From: Nectonema munidae
Lineage: Eukaryota; Nematomorpha; Nectonematoida; Nectonematidae
NCBI GenBank assembly: GCA_030549495.1
Contig: JAUIRK010000884.1
Span: forward strand, 558,001-622,000
DNA length: 64,000 nucleotides
Reading direction: 5' to 3'
A program made the translations under genes and the position numbers. Below, piece after piece: positions 1 to 12,500 of the stretch. The stretch's first letter is position 1. Each line of letters starts with the position of its first letter. The notes beneath the pieces are model-generated. The model did no database searches. It was not told the origin of the DNA and saw only the letters and a list, made by a program, of their open reading frames with translations.

Positions 1-2807
1 TTTGTAAGCTTTGCTCTTTACTCTTTTATACTTTTTAACAAGAGTGTTTTTAGGTTGTTAAATAAATAGTATCGTTTTAATGCTTTCATCACAACACTTT
101 TAACAAAATCTTTTTTTGTTTTCTTTACCTTATGTTAGGCCCATCTTCAAGCAGGGAGACTAATATTGTATCAAGGGCTAATTTGTTTAAGCCTAATATT
201 TTTGATGTTATCCCAGGCATTTCAAACTCACAGAGCTCGTATAAACAGTTTAAAAGGGGGTTTTCAAAGTTTTTAGAAAGTATCGATCCTCCTTTGACAG
301 ATCCAAATGATCGCTTAGAATTATTATTTAGGTATATCTCAAATGATGTTTATGATTTGGTATCAGAAGCTTCGAATTTTGAAGAAGCCATAAATCGTTT
401 AGATAAACTATACATTAAGGAAAAGAATTCTGTGTATGCGAGGCATTTATTGATCAATCGTAATCAAAATGAATCCGAAGATATTGACACATATATATCA
501 TAATTGCGTAAAATGATACGAGATTGTAAAGTGACTGCTGTAAGTGCTGAAGAGCATCAGAATATTTTGATTTTAGACTCTTTTGTGATAGGACTTAGAG
601 ATCACTCTATTAGAACCAGGATACTAGAATCCAACTTTACGTTGGACGAAGCAATAAGTCTAGCCAGGTCCCTAGAATTTGCAAAAAAGAATTCACTTTC
701 ATATAATTCATTTTCACATACGTCGCCTATAAATGTAGATAATGCTGATACACAGTCTTCTTCAAATGAGGAGGGAACTAAAACTTCTAGTTCGGTATTA
801 ACAAAAAAATGTTTCAAATGTGGCAACAATTTACATTTCAAACAAGTAATGCCCAGCCCGTTTTGTTAGATGTCATTCCTGTGGTAGAGTAGGACACTTC
901 TCAAAAATGTGTTTTTCTAAAAAAAAAGACAATTTTAAGTTTAATGCAAACACTAAATCTGCCACTATATTAGGGGTAAGAAACGAGCACTTATGTAGTT
1001 GTAAGTTATCACAATTTATCAAAACAATTTTAATAATGGACAAACATTTAAGAGCTCTTGTTGATACGGGTTCAGCTTTATCTTTTATGGACGAGAATAT
1101 AAGTTTTGCTTTGAAATTACATGTCAAACACTGTAAAGAGTTTGTTGTAGAATTAGCACAGAAGTCTCGTTTCAGGATAAACTCTTTTGTTACTACTAAC
1201 ATAGTATTGGAAGGTAGGGTTTATAATGATGTAAAACTATATTTGATGCAAAATTTAGTTTGTGATGTAATTCTTGGAGAAGACTTTCAGGCAAAACATA
1301 AAAGCATTATAATCGAATTTGGGGGACCCTTAGACTCATTAAAGCTATGCTCATTAAAACCACTCAAAGTTCCTTACCCTCAACTTTTTCCTCATTTATC
1401 TGAGAAATGTAAACCCATAGCTGTGAAGTTTAGGTTTCATTCAAGTCAGGATAAAAGGTTTATAGCACAAGAAGTTAGTAATTTGCTTGAAAAAAAGGTA
1501 ATCCGCCCTAGTAATAGTCCTTGGCGCGCTCAAGTTTTAGTAGTGCGAAATAAACTGGATAAGCCACGCATGTGCGTTGATTATAGCCAAACAGTTAACA
1601 AATACTGTGATTTAGATGCATACCCCCTGCCTCGTATTGATGATATAGTGCAACGTGTTTCGCAATATGCCTTCTTTTCAAAACTAGATATGACGTCAGC
1701 TTATCATCAAATTGAAATTTCACCAAATGAGAGGAAATACACTGCTTTTGAAGCTAGCGGAGGGCTTTATGAGTTTAATCGCATACCTTTTGGTTTAACT
1801 AACGCTGTAGCTGTGTTTTCACGCTTAATGAACTCAATTATATCTGATAATAAATGTACAGGAGTAATAACCTACTTTGATGACATTACGGTATGCGGAA
1901 AAAACAAAAGAAGAACATGATTCTAACTTAGCAAAATTTTTAGCTGTTGTAAAAAAAATATGGAATCACTTTAAATGAGAAGAAGTGTGTGTTTTCAACT
2001 GAAAAAATAAAGTTATTGGGGTATGAAATAAAATCCGGAACGCTATCACCTGACCCAGAAAGAATTAAGCCCTTGATGGAACTGCCAACACCCAATAATA
2101 AAAGAGAGTTAGAGCGCGTTCAAGGATTGTTTGCTTACTATGCCAAGTTCATCCCGCACTATTCAGACAGTATTAGACATTTATTAGACTGCACCCTATT
2201 TCCATTAAATACTGAGCAGACTAAAGCATTTGAAAATTTAAAAGAGCGTTTGTCTAAATCTTGTTTACGTTCTCTATCTGAAGAAGATGGTAATTTTACA
2301 GTGGAAACAGATGCGTCAGACACAGCTATTTCAGCGATCTTGTGTCAAAACGGAAGACCCGTTGCTTACCATTCTAGAACATTTAAGACTCATGAAAAAC
2401 ATTATCCGTGTATAGAAAAAGAGGCTCTGGCTATTGTAGACTCTATTTCGAAGTAGAAACACATTTTAATAGGACAGTTTTTTACAATAATTACCGATCA
2501 AAAACCGGTTTCGTTCTTGATGAATCCCAGAAAGTGTTTAAGTAAAATAAAAAATGACAAATTTTTGAGGTGGAGGTTTGAACTTTCCCAATTTCATTAT
2601 AAAATAGAATACAGGCCAGGGAAAAATAATATAGCAGCTGATGTATTTTCACGTGTTTCTTGCATTAGATCGAATAAACTAGAAGAGCTACATAAAAGTC
2701 CTTCTCATCCTGGAGTTACTAGACTCTTTCACTATGTTAAAATTATAAACTTAGCATATTCTCTCCAAGAAGTCAGAGAGGTTGTCAATAAGTGCAACAC
2801 TAAATGA
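1..2807 (+). mobile_element. Ty3/Gypsy LTR-retrotransposon fossil, broken and 3'-truncated
   Basis: Parts appear in the usual Ty3/Gypsy order: a gag capsid-like region (132 to about 780), zinc-knuckle motifs (about 810-910), an aspartic protease core with LVDTGSA (about 1065), reverse transcriptase (about 1420-1990, with YFDD), RNase H (about 2290-2650, with TDAS) and the first part of the integrase zinc-binding region (about 2690-2800). No long terminal repeat is visible at either side: the left end meets the window edge and the right end stops inside the integrase. The copy is broken, with at least four interruptions, so it is a fossil of moderate age rather than a very old one, since protein motifs are still easy to read. 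The PR-RT-RH-IN order supports Ty3/Gypsy over copia or BEL; the clade within Gypsy was not resolved. Confidence 0.9.
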
Positions 2808-3784
2808 TTTTTTTAGTCAATAAATAAAAAAATAAGTCAAATTTTTTGGAAATTTGTACTTATTTGTTTTGAAGAAAAAATTTGACCGTTTTTCATCATT
2901 TCTTTTTCATGATATATATGTATATCATTTGAAAGCTTATCGTTAATTTATTAACGATATAATTATTAGATTAAGATTATAATTTATTTTTGCAAAAGCT
3001 TTTTAATTTTTTTGATAACTGGACCTTACTTCAAAAAATTTGGTCTAAATTTTAGTAAAATAAAGGGGCCACTTTTAAAGACAAGCATACTGTAAAGATT
3101 TAAACAAAATTTTTATTAAAAATGCTATCATTGGAAAGCTATACTCTTGGTGCTTAACATAGGCTAGGTTTTACAAAAAATATATTTTCCCTTTTGCAAA
3201 ATCTGCTTTGATTTGCATTACGCGTTTGTGAGCGCAGTGATTTCTTATCTCGCATACCCTTCACCACATCTTTAGCACGCGTGTGTGGTTTATTTTATCG
3301 GGCTAGTGTACGCTTAGTTTATTTGAAGTGTTCCTAGCTTAAATTTTAGTCAAATATTAAAACGATTATAACTTTCACATTTCTCAACAAAATGTATCAT
3401 TTCTAGAGGCAGTTTTCGTATTTCGGTCTTGAAAATATTTCAAAGTTTCTTGCTGTTTATGCCCAAAAACTGTTTCTGAAAATATTTTTCTAATTTCAAA
3501 TAAAATATCTGTTCTTATAACAAATCGACAATGCTTATTTTATTTCTGTACGCCATTTTGGCAGTAAGGTTAAAAAATATTTGTAAGTGTCAATTGAATT
3601 AGTGATGTGTGCCTGAAAATCAGTTTTTTTCCAAAAAAAATAATAGATTTCAATTAATATTTCACTAAGATGGATAAGAAATCGGAAAATTTTGAATCGT
3701 AAAGAGTTATCAAAACTGCCACAGATGCCAATATGGAAAGATTTAGTGACTATCAAGATATTTTATTAAAATGTCGTAATAGAA
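2808..3784. other. AT-rich spacer with no recognised gene
   Basis: No open frame of note, tRNA-like box or terminal repeat was seen between the Gypsy fossil and the Penelope-like fragment. A short GC-richer patch lies at about 3185-3320. Confidence 0.5.
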
Positions 3785-4445
3785 ATTATACACGACTTTA
3801 TTAAAATTTAGGTATAACTCTGGAAAAAGAAATAGATGAAGGATAGAAATACAAAATATTTCGGTCATTGCGACCTTCTTCAGTTGTAAAAGTAAATAGT
3901 ATAGAGAGGGTTTGAATGAAGGAGGAGGGTTTCGGTTGTGTTAGAGGTGTTAATTGTGGGTTATTGGCTGTGTCTGTGGTGCGTGTTGATATAGGGCTTT
4001 AGTGTCGTGATTCAGTATTCTTCTTTGTGTTGTTGTTGGAGGTAGCTTGAGGCGTAATTAAATTACTTCCATGGAGGGTTTGTCTACTTGGTGTATCTTT
4101 ATGGATTATAAGGTATGGTAGCTAATTTCCTTCTCAGCACTTTTAAGTTTGGCATCCCTGAGGTGTTCCTTAAAGCGGGATAGGGAAGTCTTTTGGTTTC
4201 TCCAATATAGATACTATTGCACAGGAAGCATTTTATCTTATAAATGATGTTGATGTGGTTGCATTTGTTGTTGAGGATGTTTTTGCAAATTGATCCATGT
4301 TTGTGTAGAGGATATGATTTAGGTTTATTGGACAAACAGCTTTTAATTTTTTGAAGGCTTTTTTGGATATATGTTATCGGGAGATTATGTTTCTTGAAAG
4401 AATTTCTAATGAAAGAGTAGCTTCGAAGAAGGATCAACATAGATC
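3785..4445 (-). mobile_element. Penelope-like retroelement, 3' fragment with GIY-YIG endonuclease
   Basis: On the minus strand the frame at 4440-4099 encodes 113 residues that include NIIYKIKCFLCNSIYIGET. This is the conserved GIY-YIG endonuclease entry (I-Y-x-I-x-C, then S-x-Y-I-G-E-T) that follows the reverse transcriptase in Penelope-like elements. The reverse transcriptase itself is absent, because the copy ends at about 4445. Downstream of the stop, towards 3785, lies a hammerhead-like motif, which these elements are known to carry in their terminal repeats. The exact 3' boundary is not defined. A GIY-YIG domain from another source is possible, but the spacing and the cysteines after IYKI fit Penelope-like elements best. 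Confidence 0.7.
3855..3883 (-). other. Hammerhead-ribozyme-like motif of the Penelope-like fragment
   Basis: The minus strand reads CTGAAGA, then A, then a GGTC/GACC stem closed by a GCAAT loop, then GAAA. This matches the conserved hammerhead core (CUGANGA, stem II, GAAA) except for an extra A at the base of stem II. A short stem III can be drawn after GAAA (AUA with UAU). I could not find a convincing stem I, so activity is doubtful. Hammerhead motifs are established parts of Penelope-like elements. Confidence 0.45.
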
Positions 4446-4599
4446 CTTCATCATAGAAAATTACATATAAATAAAGTATACAAGAAATGACGTAAAGCTA
4501 CCAGCAGATAACGAATTTGTAGTCAAAACGATGGATGTCCTATCGAGATGCCTAGTTTACTGACAAATGAAATATTTTGAATCAATTAAACAACAAAAG

Positions 4600-4703
4600 T
4601 TTTTTTAGTTGTTTGTATCGCATCCATATGCAAGGATAATCTTCCATAGCTGGACAGATGGTAAGGGTAGTCACTCTCAATAATCGAACCCACACCATCT
4701 TTA
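4600..4703 (-). repeat. tRNA-derived SINE, family B, copy 1
   Basis: The reverse complement of this stretch matches 21711-21830 over most of its length. Both have a B-box-like GGGTTCGATT, then TCTGTCCA(A/G)CTATGGAAG, then ATGGA(C/T)GCGATA and a run of A. This indicates a short dispersed element with a tRNA-like promoter. It directly abuts the tandem array that follows. Confidence 0.6.
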
Positions 4704-5118
4704 CGGGCGGTACTACTGATCTTTACAGGCGGTACTACTGATCTTTACGCGGGTACCACTGTTTTTACCGGGGTACCAATGATCTTTATGGAGGGTATCA
4801 ATAATTTTTACGGGGGGTACCAATAATTTTTTCGGGGTGCCAATGATTTTTATGGGGGTACTCATGATCTTTACCAGTTCCTTGAGGGGATCTATAATCC
4901 CGGTCCAATGATCTTTTGAGGGGACCTAAAATCACAGTACCAATGATCTTTGAGGGGACCTAAATTCACAGTACCAATGATCTTTAAGGGTACCTAGAAT
5001 CTTAGTTTCAAGGATCTTTCTCAGGACCTAGAATCTCGGGGTACCAATGATCTGTAACAGGACCTAGATTAAAGGTACCAATGATCTTTAATGGGACCTA
5101 AAATCCAAGGTCTCGAGT
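4704..5118. repeat. GGTACC-rich tandem array
   Basis: Imperfect tandem units contain GGTACCAATGATCTTTA. In the first part the spacing is about 25-28 bp (GGCGGTACTACTGATCTTTAC and variants). From about 4880 the unit lengthens to about 40-45 bp by an added GGGGACCTAAAATC segment. The array is markedly GC-richer than its flanks. No coding potential was seen. Confidence 0.85.
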
Positions 5119-5254
5119 GAAGCGAGAGAAAAACAAGCTTATCCTAGTTTATTATGTAATAATAATAAATCTTTTTGTAAAAAATATAATGATCAGATGC
5201 ATTCGCTTTGTGAATCCGAATATAGTTTACGAATATCTAAAAAGAACTTTTCCC

Positions 5255-5440
5255 AAAATCGCTAGTGTCATGTTTTGATATCATTTTCATCGTAGTCGAA
5301 TGAACCTTTTTTTGTCAAAAACTGTCAATCAAAATGAAATGTGATTTTTTTCAAGAAAATTTGATATTATAATGCCTATAACTTAACCTAGTTTTTACAT
5401 GAGATACACTCTTGAAAATTTATAATCATAAATGTATTTG
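5255..5440. repeat. Dispersed repeat shared with 27290-27470
   Basis: This stretch and 27290-27470 share long blocks such as GTCAAAAACTGTCAATCAAAA and the ATTATAATG(C/T)CTATA segment, plus GATACACTCTTGA. They are diverged copies of the same non-coding repeat in the same orientation. At 27 kb the repeat leads into a satellite array; here no satellite follows. Confidence 0.7.
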
Positions 5441-5733
5441 AACGAGAGGCGCACCCGCACATCCTAAAAAGTTTTGGAGAAGGAGATGGCGGACTTTTTT
5501 TTTAATTTTGAAATTTTTTTATAAAAAAAATTGAGCACACCACCATCATTAGCCGACATATACTTGCACTGTAGCTCCCAATCCTACCACCTAACCCTTA
5601 AAACCTTAAGTCTAAGCATCATTACCCGACAATATACTTCCATTGTAAGCTCCCAATGCCACCATAACTGCACGGATTTTATCAAGTTAAATTATCTTGC
5701 TTGTAATTCTGATTGCATTACTACCTTTTAGCT

Positions 5734-6287
5734 CAGTGGTTCTCAAACTGGAGTTCGTGGTCCCCTAGGGAATCAAGAAGCACTTTCATGGGAACCGAGA
5801 AGGGGTAACCCAATGGATCGTGTTTTGAGGAATATGTTTCACAAATATTGGGTGTTTTGCGATATTTGCCAATAAGTCACATTTCAGAGAATAAATAATT
5901 TTGTCTTTGAATTGAGTACTATTTTTATTTTTTTATTGCTTTTCAGTCCTGATTTTATAGTTGATATTACCTTGCTGCAAAGTTATCATATTGAATGGAA
6001 GTTATGAACTTGAAAAGTTGAAACATTACCATTAGAAGGCTTATATGAGAGACATCTGATGACACAATATCTTAGGTGGTTTTATTGATCCGGAATTCGA
6101 TTTCCAACTTTTTTGCAATTCAACTTTATGGAATGATTGATGATGCAAACTTGCTCATCCTTGTTTCTACGTACAATAAATATATGACACGCACCTCCTA
6201 GACAAATTTTTGTTGAAATGTACATATTTATATATAGTAAAAATGAATTTCTTAATAAAAACTAATTCTAAAAATGAGAACCACGTA
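5734..6287. mobile_element. Non-autonomous hAT-type element
   Basis: The left end CAGTGGTTCTCAAACTGG is a typical hAT terminal inverted repeat. The inverted partner TGAGAACCAC occurs at about 6274-6283. No transposase is visible between them. A target duplication could not be fixed, so the right boundary is approximate. Confidence 0.55.
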
Positions 6288-6452
6288 GTCTGTGGGGCTT
6301 ATTTGGAGTCTTTTTAATCAAAATAAGGTTTCTTATTTTTTGTATACCATATCTCATTATTAAAAATATAATTGAAGAGAAATATTTTTTGCAGAGCGAA
6401 ACTTTAGCCATTAAAATATTTGTTCACCTAAATTATTAAATATTTTTTGTAG

Positions 6453-6518
6453 AATGGGAGCTGTGTTTTCCAATTTTCACGAGCATTTTGTTCTCAATCT
6501 TTTTCCTTCGACCTAAAG
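6453..6518 (+). CDS. Pdha: Pdha exon A: end of mitochondrial targeting region
   Basis: Acceptor TTTTTTGTAG precedes the exon and donor AAAG/GTAAGA ends it. It has 22 codons, phase 0 at both sides, and reads [14 protein letters not shown] at its end. This joins to PFKLHRLE of the next exon, giving the FDLKPFKLHRL segment expected for arthropod E1 alpha. The Arg, Ser and Phe-rich stretch fits a matrix-targeting presequence. It is short and was recognised by its fit to the neighbouring exon. Confidence 0.82.
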
Positions 6519-9500
6519 GTAAGAAATTTTCCTACTAAATAAATAAAGAAATATCCTTAGACGAACCGTTCTTATGCGTTAGACGGTTTTTTATTGAGGA
6601 TGTCACACTTCTATGATCTCGATGAATTTCTCCGCTGTGTGTGAATGACTATCTGTTCTATTTTGTTTCGCTTCTAAAGGTATTTTAATAATGAGACAAC
6701 CGATGTTTTTAATTATACATTTTAAAGAGAAGAAATAATGAAGTATGGATTGGAAAAGAGTAGAAAGTTATTTTAGTCACGCAATACTCTGCGCACGTTC
6801 TTTTTAATTGTGCAAGAAGTCAATTTTTGTAAGTGGTATAAATTTTGAAGCCCAAGATCTTATGCAATCTAGTTTACTACTTAGTTCTTAGATTTCGCAC
6901 CAAAAGATTTTTATTTCAAAATAGCAATTTAGTCAACTTTCTTAAAGTGATGTCCAGAATCAGCCTTCGTTCTATCAAACGAAATTTTCATTCATGCAAT
7001 AATGATAAAATGGTGCAAACGTTGAGTTTGTAATAGTACTATCAATATACCAATTTCGTTCTTTCATAAAACCTCTCTATTGATAAAAGCATGGTGCCTT
7101 ATTGTGGAGTGCATTCTTGTAAGCAATATATCAAAAAAGCGCATTATAAGGATGGGATACGCAATTTTTTTATTTGTCAACGAGAAATTCAAACCAAACA
7201 AAACTGTATGCTGGTAAACGTGAAAAAAAAGGTTCCTTTAGGATCCCCAAATATTTAGAGCTTCAGCAATCTGATACGAAATAAAATTTATGATGAAATT
7301 TATTTTGATAATTCCTTCTCTTCCTAGGCCCTTACATAAAAATTTAACAAACAAAAAAATGAAATATGATCAAATGATGCGCTACACATATCTGTGGTTT
7401 CGTTTTTTCCAAATATCCAAAATGGCAGGCTTAATTCAATTACGATAGTGATGGCTAAGTATATATTGTAAGATGTAATCGCAACGTTTCTCTTGCTAGG
7501 TCTGAAACCTTTATTCACACAAGCGTAATTTTTTTGCGAAAATGTTTGAAAGTATATTTGTATTGAATTTTCGTATATAGTTGCCAAATGCAAGAATGCA
7601 ATTGATGGAGTCGATGTAATGGACAGAGCTTTGTCCTATTATCTTCCAAAAGTAAAAGGAACACGATTTCAGATAACACAAATAAATAGAGCGATTTCCG
7701 CCAATGTTCTATTTTTGGAACATTCAAAAAGAATTAAAAATGATAAAGTTTTAGACATTTCAACCTTTTTGTTAAATTATGGTTAAACTTATCTAAAAAC
7801 AAAAGCTATAGAAACTTTTTACACTTAACATATTACGGCACAAAATGGGGTAACACACTCACATTCGTCGTGCGGGTTTAATACCTCTAAATTTTTATTT
7901 GTTTCAGCCTTTCAAGTTACATCGCCTAGAGAATGGTCCTCTACAAACCTCAAGCATAAACAAAGAAGATGCTCAAAAGTTTATCAAAGAAATGATGGTA
8001 ATTCGAAGAATGGAAACCACATGTGGCAATCTTTATAAGGATAAACTTATACGTGGCTTTTGTCATTTGTACTCTGGACAAGTAAATCCAAAATTTAAAA
8101 GGAGTTGTTTTACTTTTGCGGTCCATGCCGTAACACTGCGTCTTAACCTGAAATCGTTAAAAAACTGACCAAGTGCTAATGAGAACCCGCGTCTTCCAAA
8201 ATTATAAGATCTTAACCTTCTAGTCCAGGGGTCTCAAAGATACGGCCCGCGGGCCAACTGCGGCCCTCAGAATAGTATTTTGTGGCCCTCAACTTCAATC
8301 GAAATTCTAAGTGTCCGTGTGATTCGGAAAACCTAAAAATGCTGACGGCTTCATTATTACGATAATTTTTATAAAGCTGCAAACCCTAATTCGCATTGTA
8401 ATTTGTAAAGCTGTTAGCAGACTAATATTAGTCCAGGTGAGTCTGCTTATCTTATTTTTCAAATATAATGTCTTCATTTTAACGAATGAAAAATTTTGTG
8501 GTTGCATAGGCATTCGGTTAGAGCACAGGTCCTTCAATCTCATGTCTCCGATTCGAGTCTAGCCTCTGCTGAAAACTCATAGCTTGATGTTAGCGGTACT
8601 TAGTGCCTTATCGATGAAAACACCACACTAGCTTTAACAAATTAGTTTTAATTTTTTCCAATTTATTAATATGCCTGAAAAACTTTTTATTTAAAAAGTT
8701 TGATTATTTTGTTTTGAGATTTTAACTTGAAATTTTAGATTTTACTTTTTAAGTTTCAAAATTATAAAATTAATTATTTACTTATTATACTATACTTTAA
8801 ACTTGAGCTATGTTTCCGTGTAAAATCTCATTATAAATGTAAAACTTATGCTTTAATCAATTCTTTTATTTCTATATTAATGAACCTTTTTTTAGTTTAA
8901 TTTGGAGTTTGCATTATGTCTTTTCCAAACAGTCAAACAAAAAGAAAAATTGACGTTGAACACAGAAATGGGAAATTGAATATTTTTTCATTGGGCAGAG
9001 GGGCAATCCAACCTGTCTCATATGCACGGAATAACTTGAAGTGGTCAAAGAATATAATGTCAAACGACATTACTTCACTAGACATGCTGAAGTGTATGAA
9101 AAATTTAAAGGAATTGAGCGAGAAGACAAAGTGGCCACTCTTAAAACAAATTTACTTAAGCAACAAAATTTTTCACAAACGCAGGCAAAGATAGTGCTGC
9201 AGCAGTTGAAGCTAGCTATGTAGTCAGTGAAATGATTGCAAAAACAGGAAAGTTATTTAAAGATGGTGAATTTATAAAAGAATGTAGGTTACAAGCAGCT
9301 AGTATAGTCTGTCCAGAAAAAAAGAGTTAGTTTACCAGCATAAGTCTTTCATCCAACCCAGTAGCACAGCGAATTTGTAACATGTCATATGACATATATA
9401 GGCAACTTTTAGAAAAGGCAAAACTTTTCAGTGCATATTCAATTGCTCTTGATGAGAGTACAGATATCACTGAGACTGCACAACTCGCAATCTGGATCCG

Positions 9501-12500
9501 TGGTGTTGATGACAACTTTGAAGTTACTCAAGAGTTGCTTGCAGTGAAATCAATGCATGGGCAGGCTACTTCTCAAGAGATATTCTGCCAGCTTCGTAAT
9601 GTTATTGTGGACTCGGGCTTATCATGGAAGAAGTTTACTGGAATAAGAACCGATGGAGCACCATCAATGACAGGGAAGAAAAATGGACTCGTAGCGCTTC
9701 TTCAAAAAAAATTAGAAGAAGAGGGTGCAAAAAAGGCTATTGCTTTGCATTGCATTATTCATCAACAGGCGCCTTGTAGTAGGTGTTGATGGCGTTATGT
9801 CTGTTGTTGTGAAATGTATCAACTATATCAGATCTAGAGGTTTAAGCACCGGCAGTTTTGCACATTTTTGAAAGAAATAGAATCAGAATATTAGGACATA
9901 CTTTACTTTACTGAAATACGTTGGCTCAGTAGAGGAACTACTCTCAAGAGATTTTTTGAGTTATGAGCTGAAATAAAAGCTTTTATGGAGAAAAATGGAA
10001 AACCTGTTTCTGTGCTAAATGATCCAAAATAGCTTATGGACTTAGCTTTTCTTGTCGACATCACTCAAGAACTTAACTCGTTAAATAAAAAATTACAAGC
10101 TCAAGGACAACTTATCAGTGCTTCCTATGACATTGTAAAAGCTTTTTCTACAAAACTCGTGTTATGGAGAGTACAACTGTTTAACAAAAATGCTTTTCAT
10201 TTTCCAGCATGCAAAGAACTCATGAATACAGGTATGGAATTTAATTGTGAGAAGTATGTTAATGCTATTGTGAGTCAATTTGAGCATAGATTTGATGACT
10301 TTAAATCACACAGTTTGCTTTTTCAGATCCTTTTTCTTTTGATGTTCATGACGCTCCTTCCGAGCTTCAACTTGAGCTAATAGACCTGCAATGTAACCCT
10401 GAGCTTGAACCTAAGTTTGGAAAAGTGAATGGGTAAGTAGACATTCTTGGAGAATTTTTGAGAAATTTGCCTCCAATCTTTCCTGGGATTTCAAAGATGT
10501 TTTTAAAGGGTGTATGTGTCTTTTTGGAAGTACATATGTGTGTGAAAAACTATTCTCCACGTTGAATTTCACCAAGTCAAAATATGGATCAAGACTAACG
10601 GATGATCATCTTCAAGCTTTTTTGAGAGTCTCATTGGCTTCTTCTCTCAAGCCGAATATTTCACGTATGTTCAAAAGTAAGCGCAACCAGATCTCAAGCT
10701 TCTCTAATTGTAGTTAATCACTTCAAAAATGTGTGTTTTTTCAATGTAATTAATAAAGATATAAAATATTATACAGTTTTACTTTTTAATGAAAAAATTA
10801 TTTTTACGGCCCGCCTTATTTTTATTTTTCTTCTGATGGCCCCTATCTACTTTGAGTTTGAGACCCCTGCTCTAGTCTAATGCAAACATTAACGATAACG
10901 CAACTATTTCTACTTATTTCATTCTGCAAAGCGAGTTCCTTCAGTCAAGTTGCTATTTAGTTTATATTCAGTTAACTCAAAGAATTACCACCATTAACTA
11001 ATTCAATAAAGGAATAGTTAAGTAACCGCCCTAAACGAATACCTATCTCCCTCAAGTGAAGTGCAAAAGTGATTGGTTAAGCAGGTAACAAAGTAGCTAA
11101 CCAGCTTAACCCATTTTTTCTATTTGGCGAACTAAAAAAGGAAGCAGGCTCTGATCGACCTTACAAAACGATCATTTTGAATACTCTCTAAATCTTTGCC
11201 TGCATTTGACACCGTCTTATTATTTGGTGGATGCAGCAGAGCTTTTTGAACGCAACTTCCTCATGGTAGTATACATGCCGCAAAAGTAAAGCGATCCTTC
11301 TGTAGCGCCGATAAAACCTGAATTCTACGTTGTTAGGAAGCGTGTGCGGTTGGAATAAACTCGGCGATAAGCGCAGACGACGCCGTCATATCTTCGTACC
11401 GCGTGCACGGCTGGGCCTACCTGCGCGGCGCCTCAGTCGCACAGGTGATTGGCGAGCTGATGGGCAAGGCGCTGGGCGTGTCCAAGGGCAAAGGCGGCTC
11501 CATGCACTTGTACGGCGCCAACTTCTACGGAGGCAACGGGATCGTGGGCGCGCAGGTCCCTCTGGGCGCGGGAGTGGCGCTTGCTCTCAAGCATAAGAAG
11601 AAGCCGAACGTCTGCATCACGCTCTACGGAGACGGCGCCGCCAACCAAGGCCAGGTCTTCGAGGCGTACAACATGGCCAAGCTGTGGAACCTGCCGTGCA
11701 TCTTCGTCTGTGAAAACAATGGCTACGGTATCTTCTTTCTTTTCATTCTACCGAGCGATTTTTGATTCCTGATCGGGGACCGGATTTTAAATTTGCCTCC
11801 CTCGAGGAACGGCTTAAGTTTACGTTTTCTTAACACTGCAGGTGCCGGTTTTTTACCCTGGTTTTCTTCCTCTGAAGAATTCAAAGGTTTTTACGTTTAG
11901 GTAGTGCTCTAGCGACGCGATTCTACGTGGTTAGTAATCAAGCTATCACTAGGAAATAAGTTTGTTTCCCAAATTGGGAGCGTTCGCGTTAGGATTGTAT
12001 CGTTCTCTCAGTTGTATTTATATATTGTCACATAAATTCTTGTAAAATACTATATATAATAGAACTATTCTTTTGTAACAAGGGCCGATTGGTGTTTAGT
12101 GGGATGGAAAGTCCAGTTAGACTTGGACTCAGCATTCCCGGCGGGCCACGATATCCGAAAGGATGGGTGCGAACGTCACAAAACAACTTAACACTGCAGC
12201 ATAGCTACATAAATTCAAACAACAAAAGAAATTTATTGAGAAAAATCATAAAAGTCTTTTTTACCGCCAGGTAAGAATATTAGCTCATTCGTAATTTTCC
12301 ATTTCTTCAGCTAATTTAGAAATATAATTGTTTTCTCATATTTTTGGTAGCTTGCTTGTTTGTTGGAGAAAGTTCAACCAAGAAAGACGGTGATATTTTC
12401 CATTATATGATTTTATATTAGCAGACAATAATATAATTTAAATCAGTAAAATGAGCATTCCCCTTTTCAATACCCCGAAATTTTTCTTCTCCTTATAGGG

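Noticed and set aside
12089-12274. GC-richer open frame inside a Pdha intron
   Set aside because: No acceptor/donor pair in phase with the Pdha exons and no recognisable protein.
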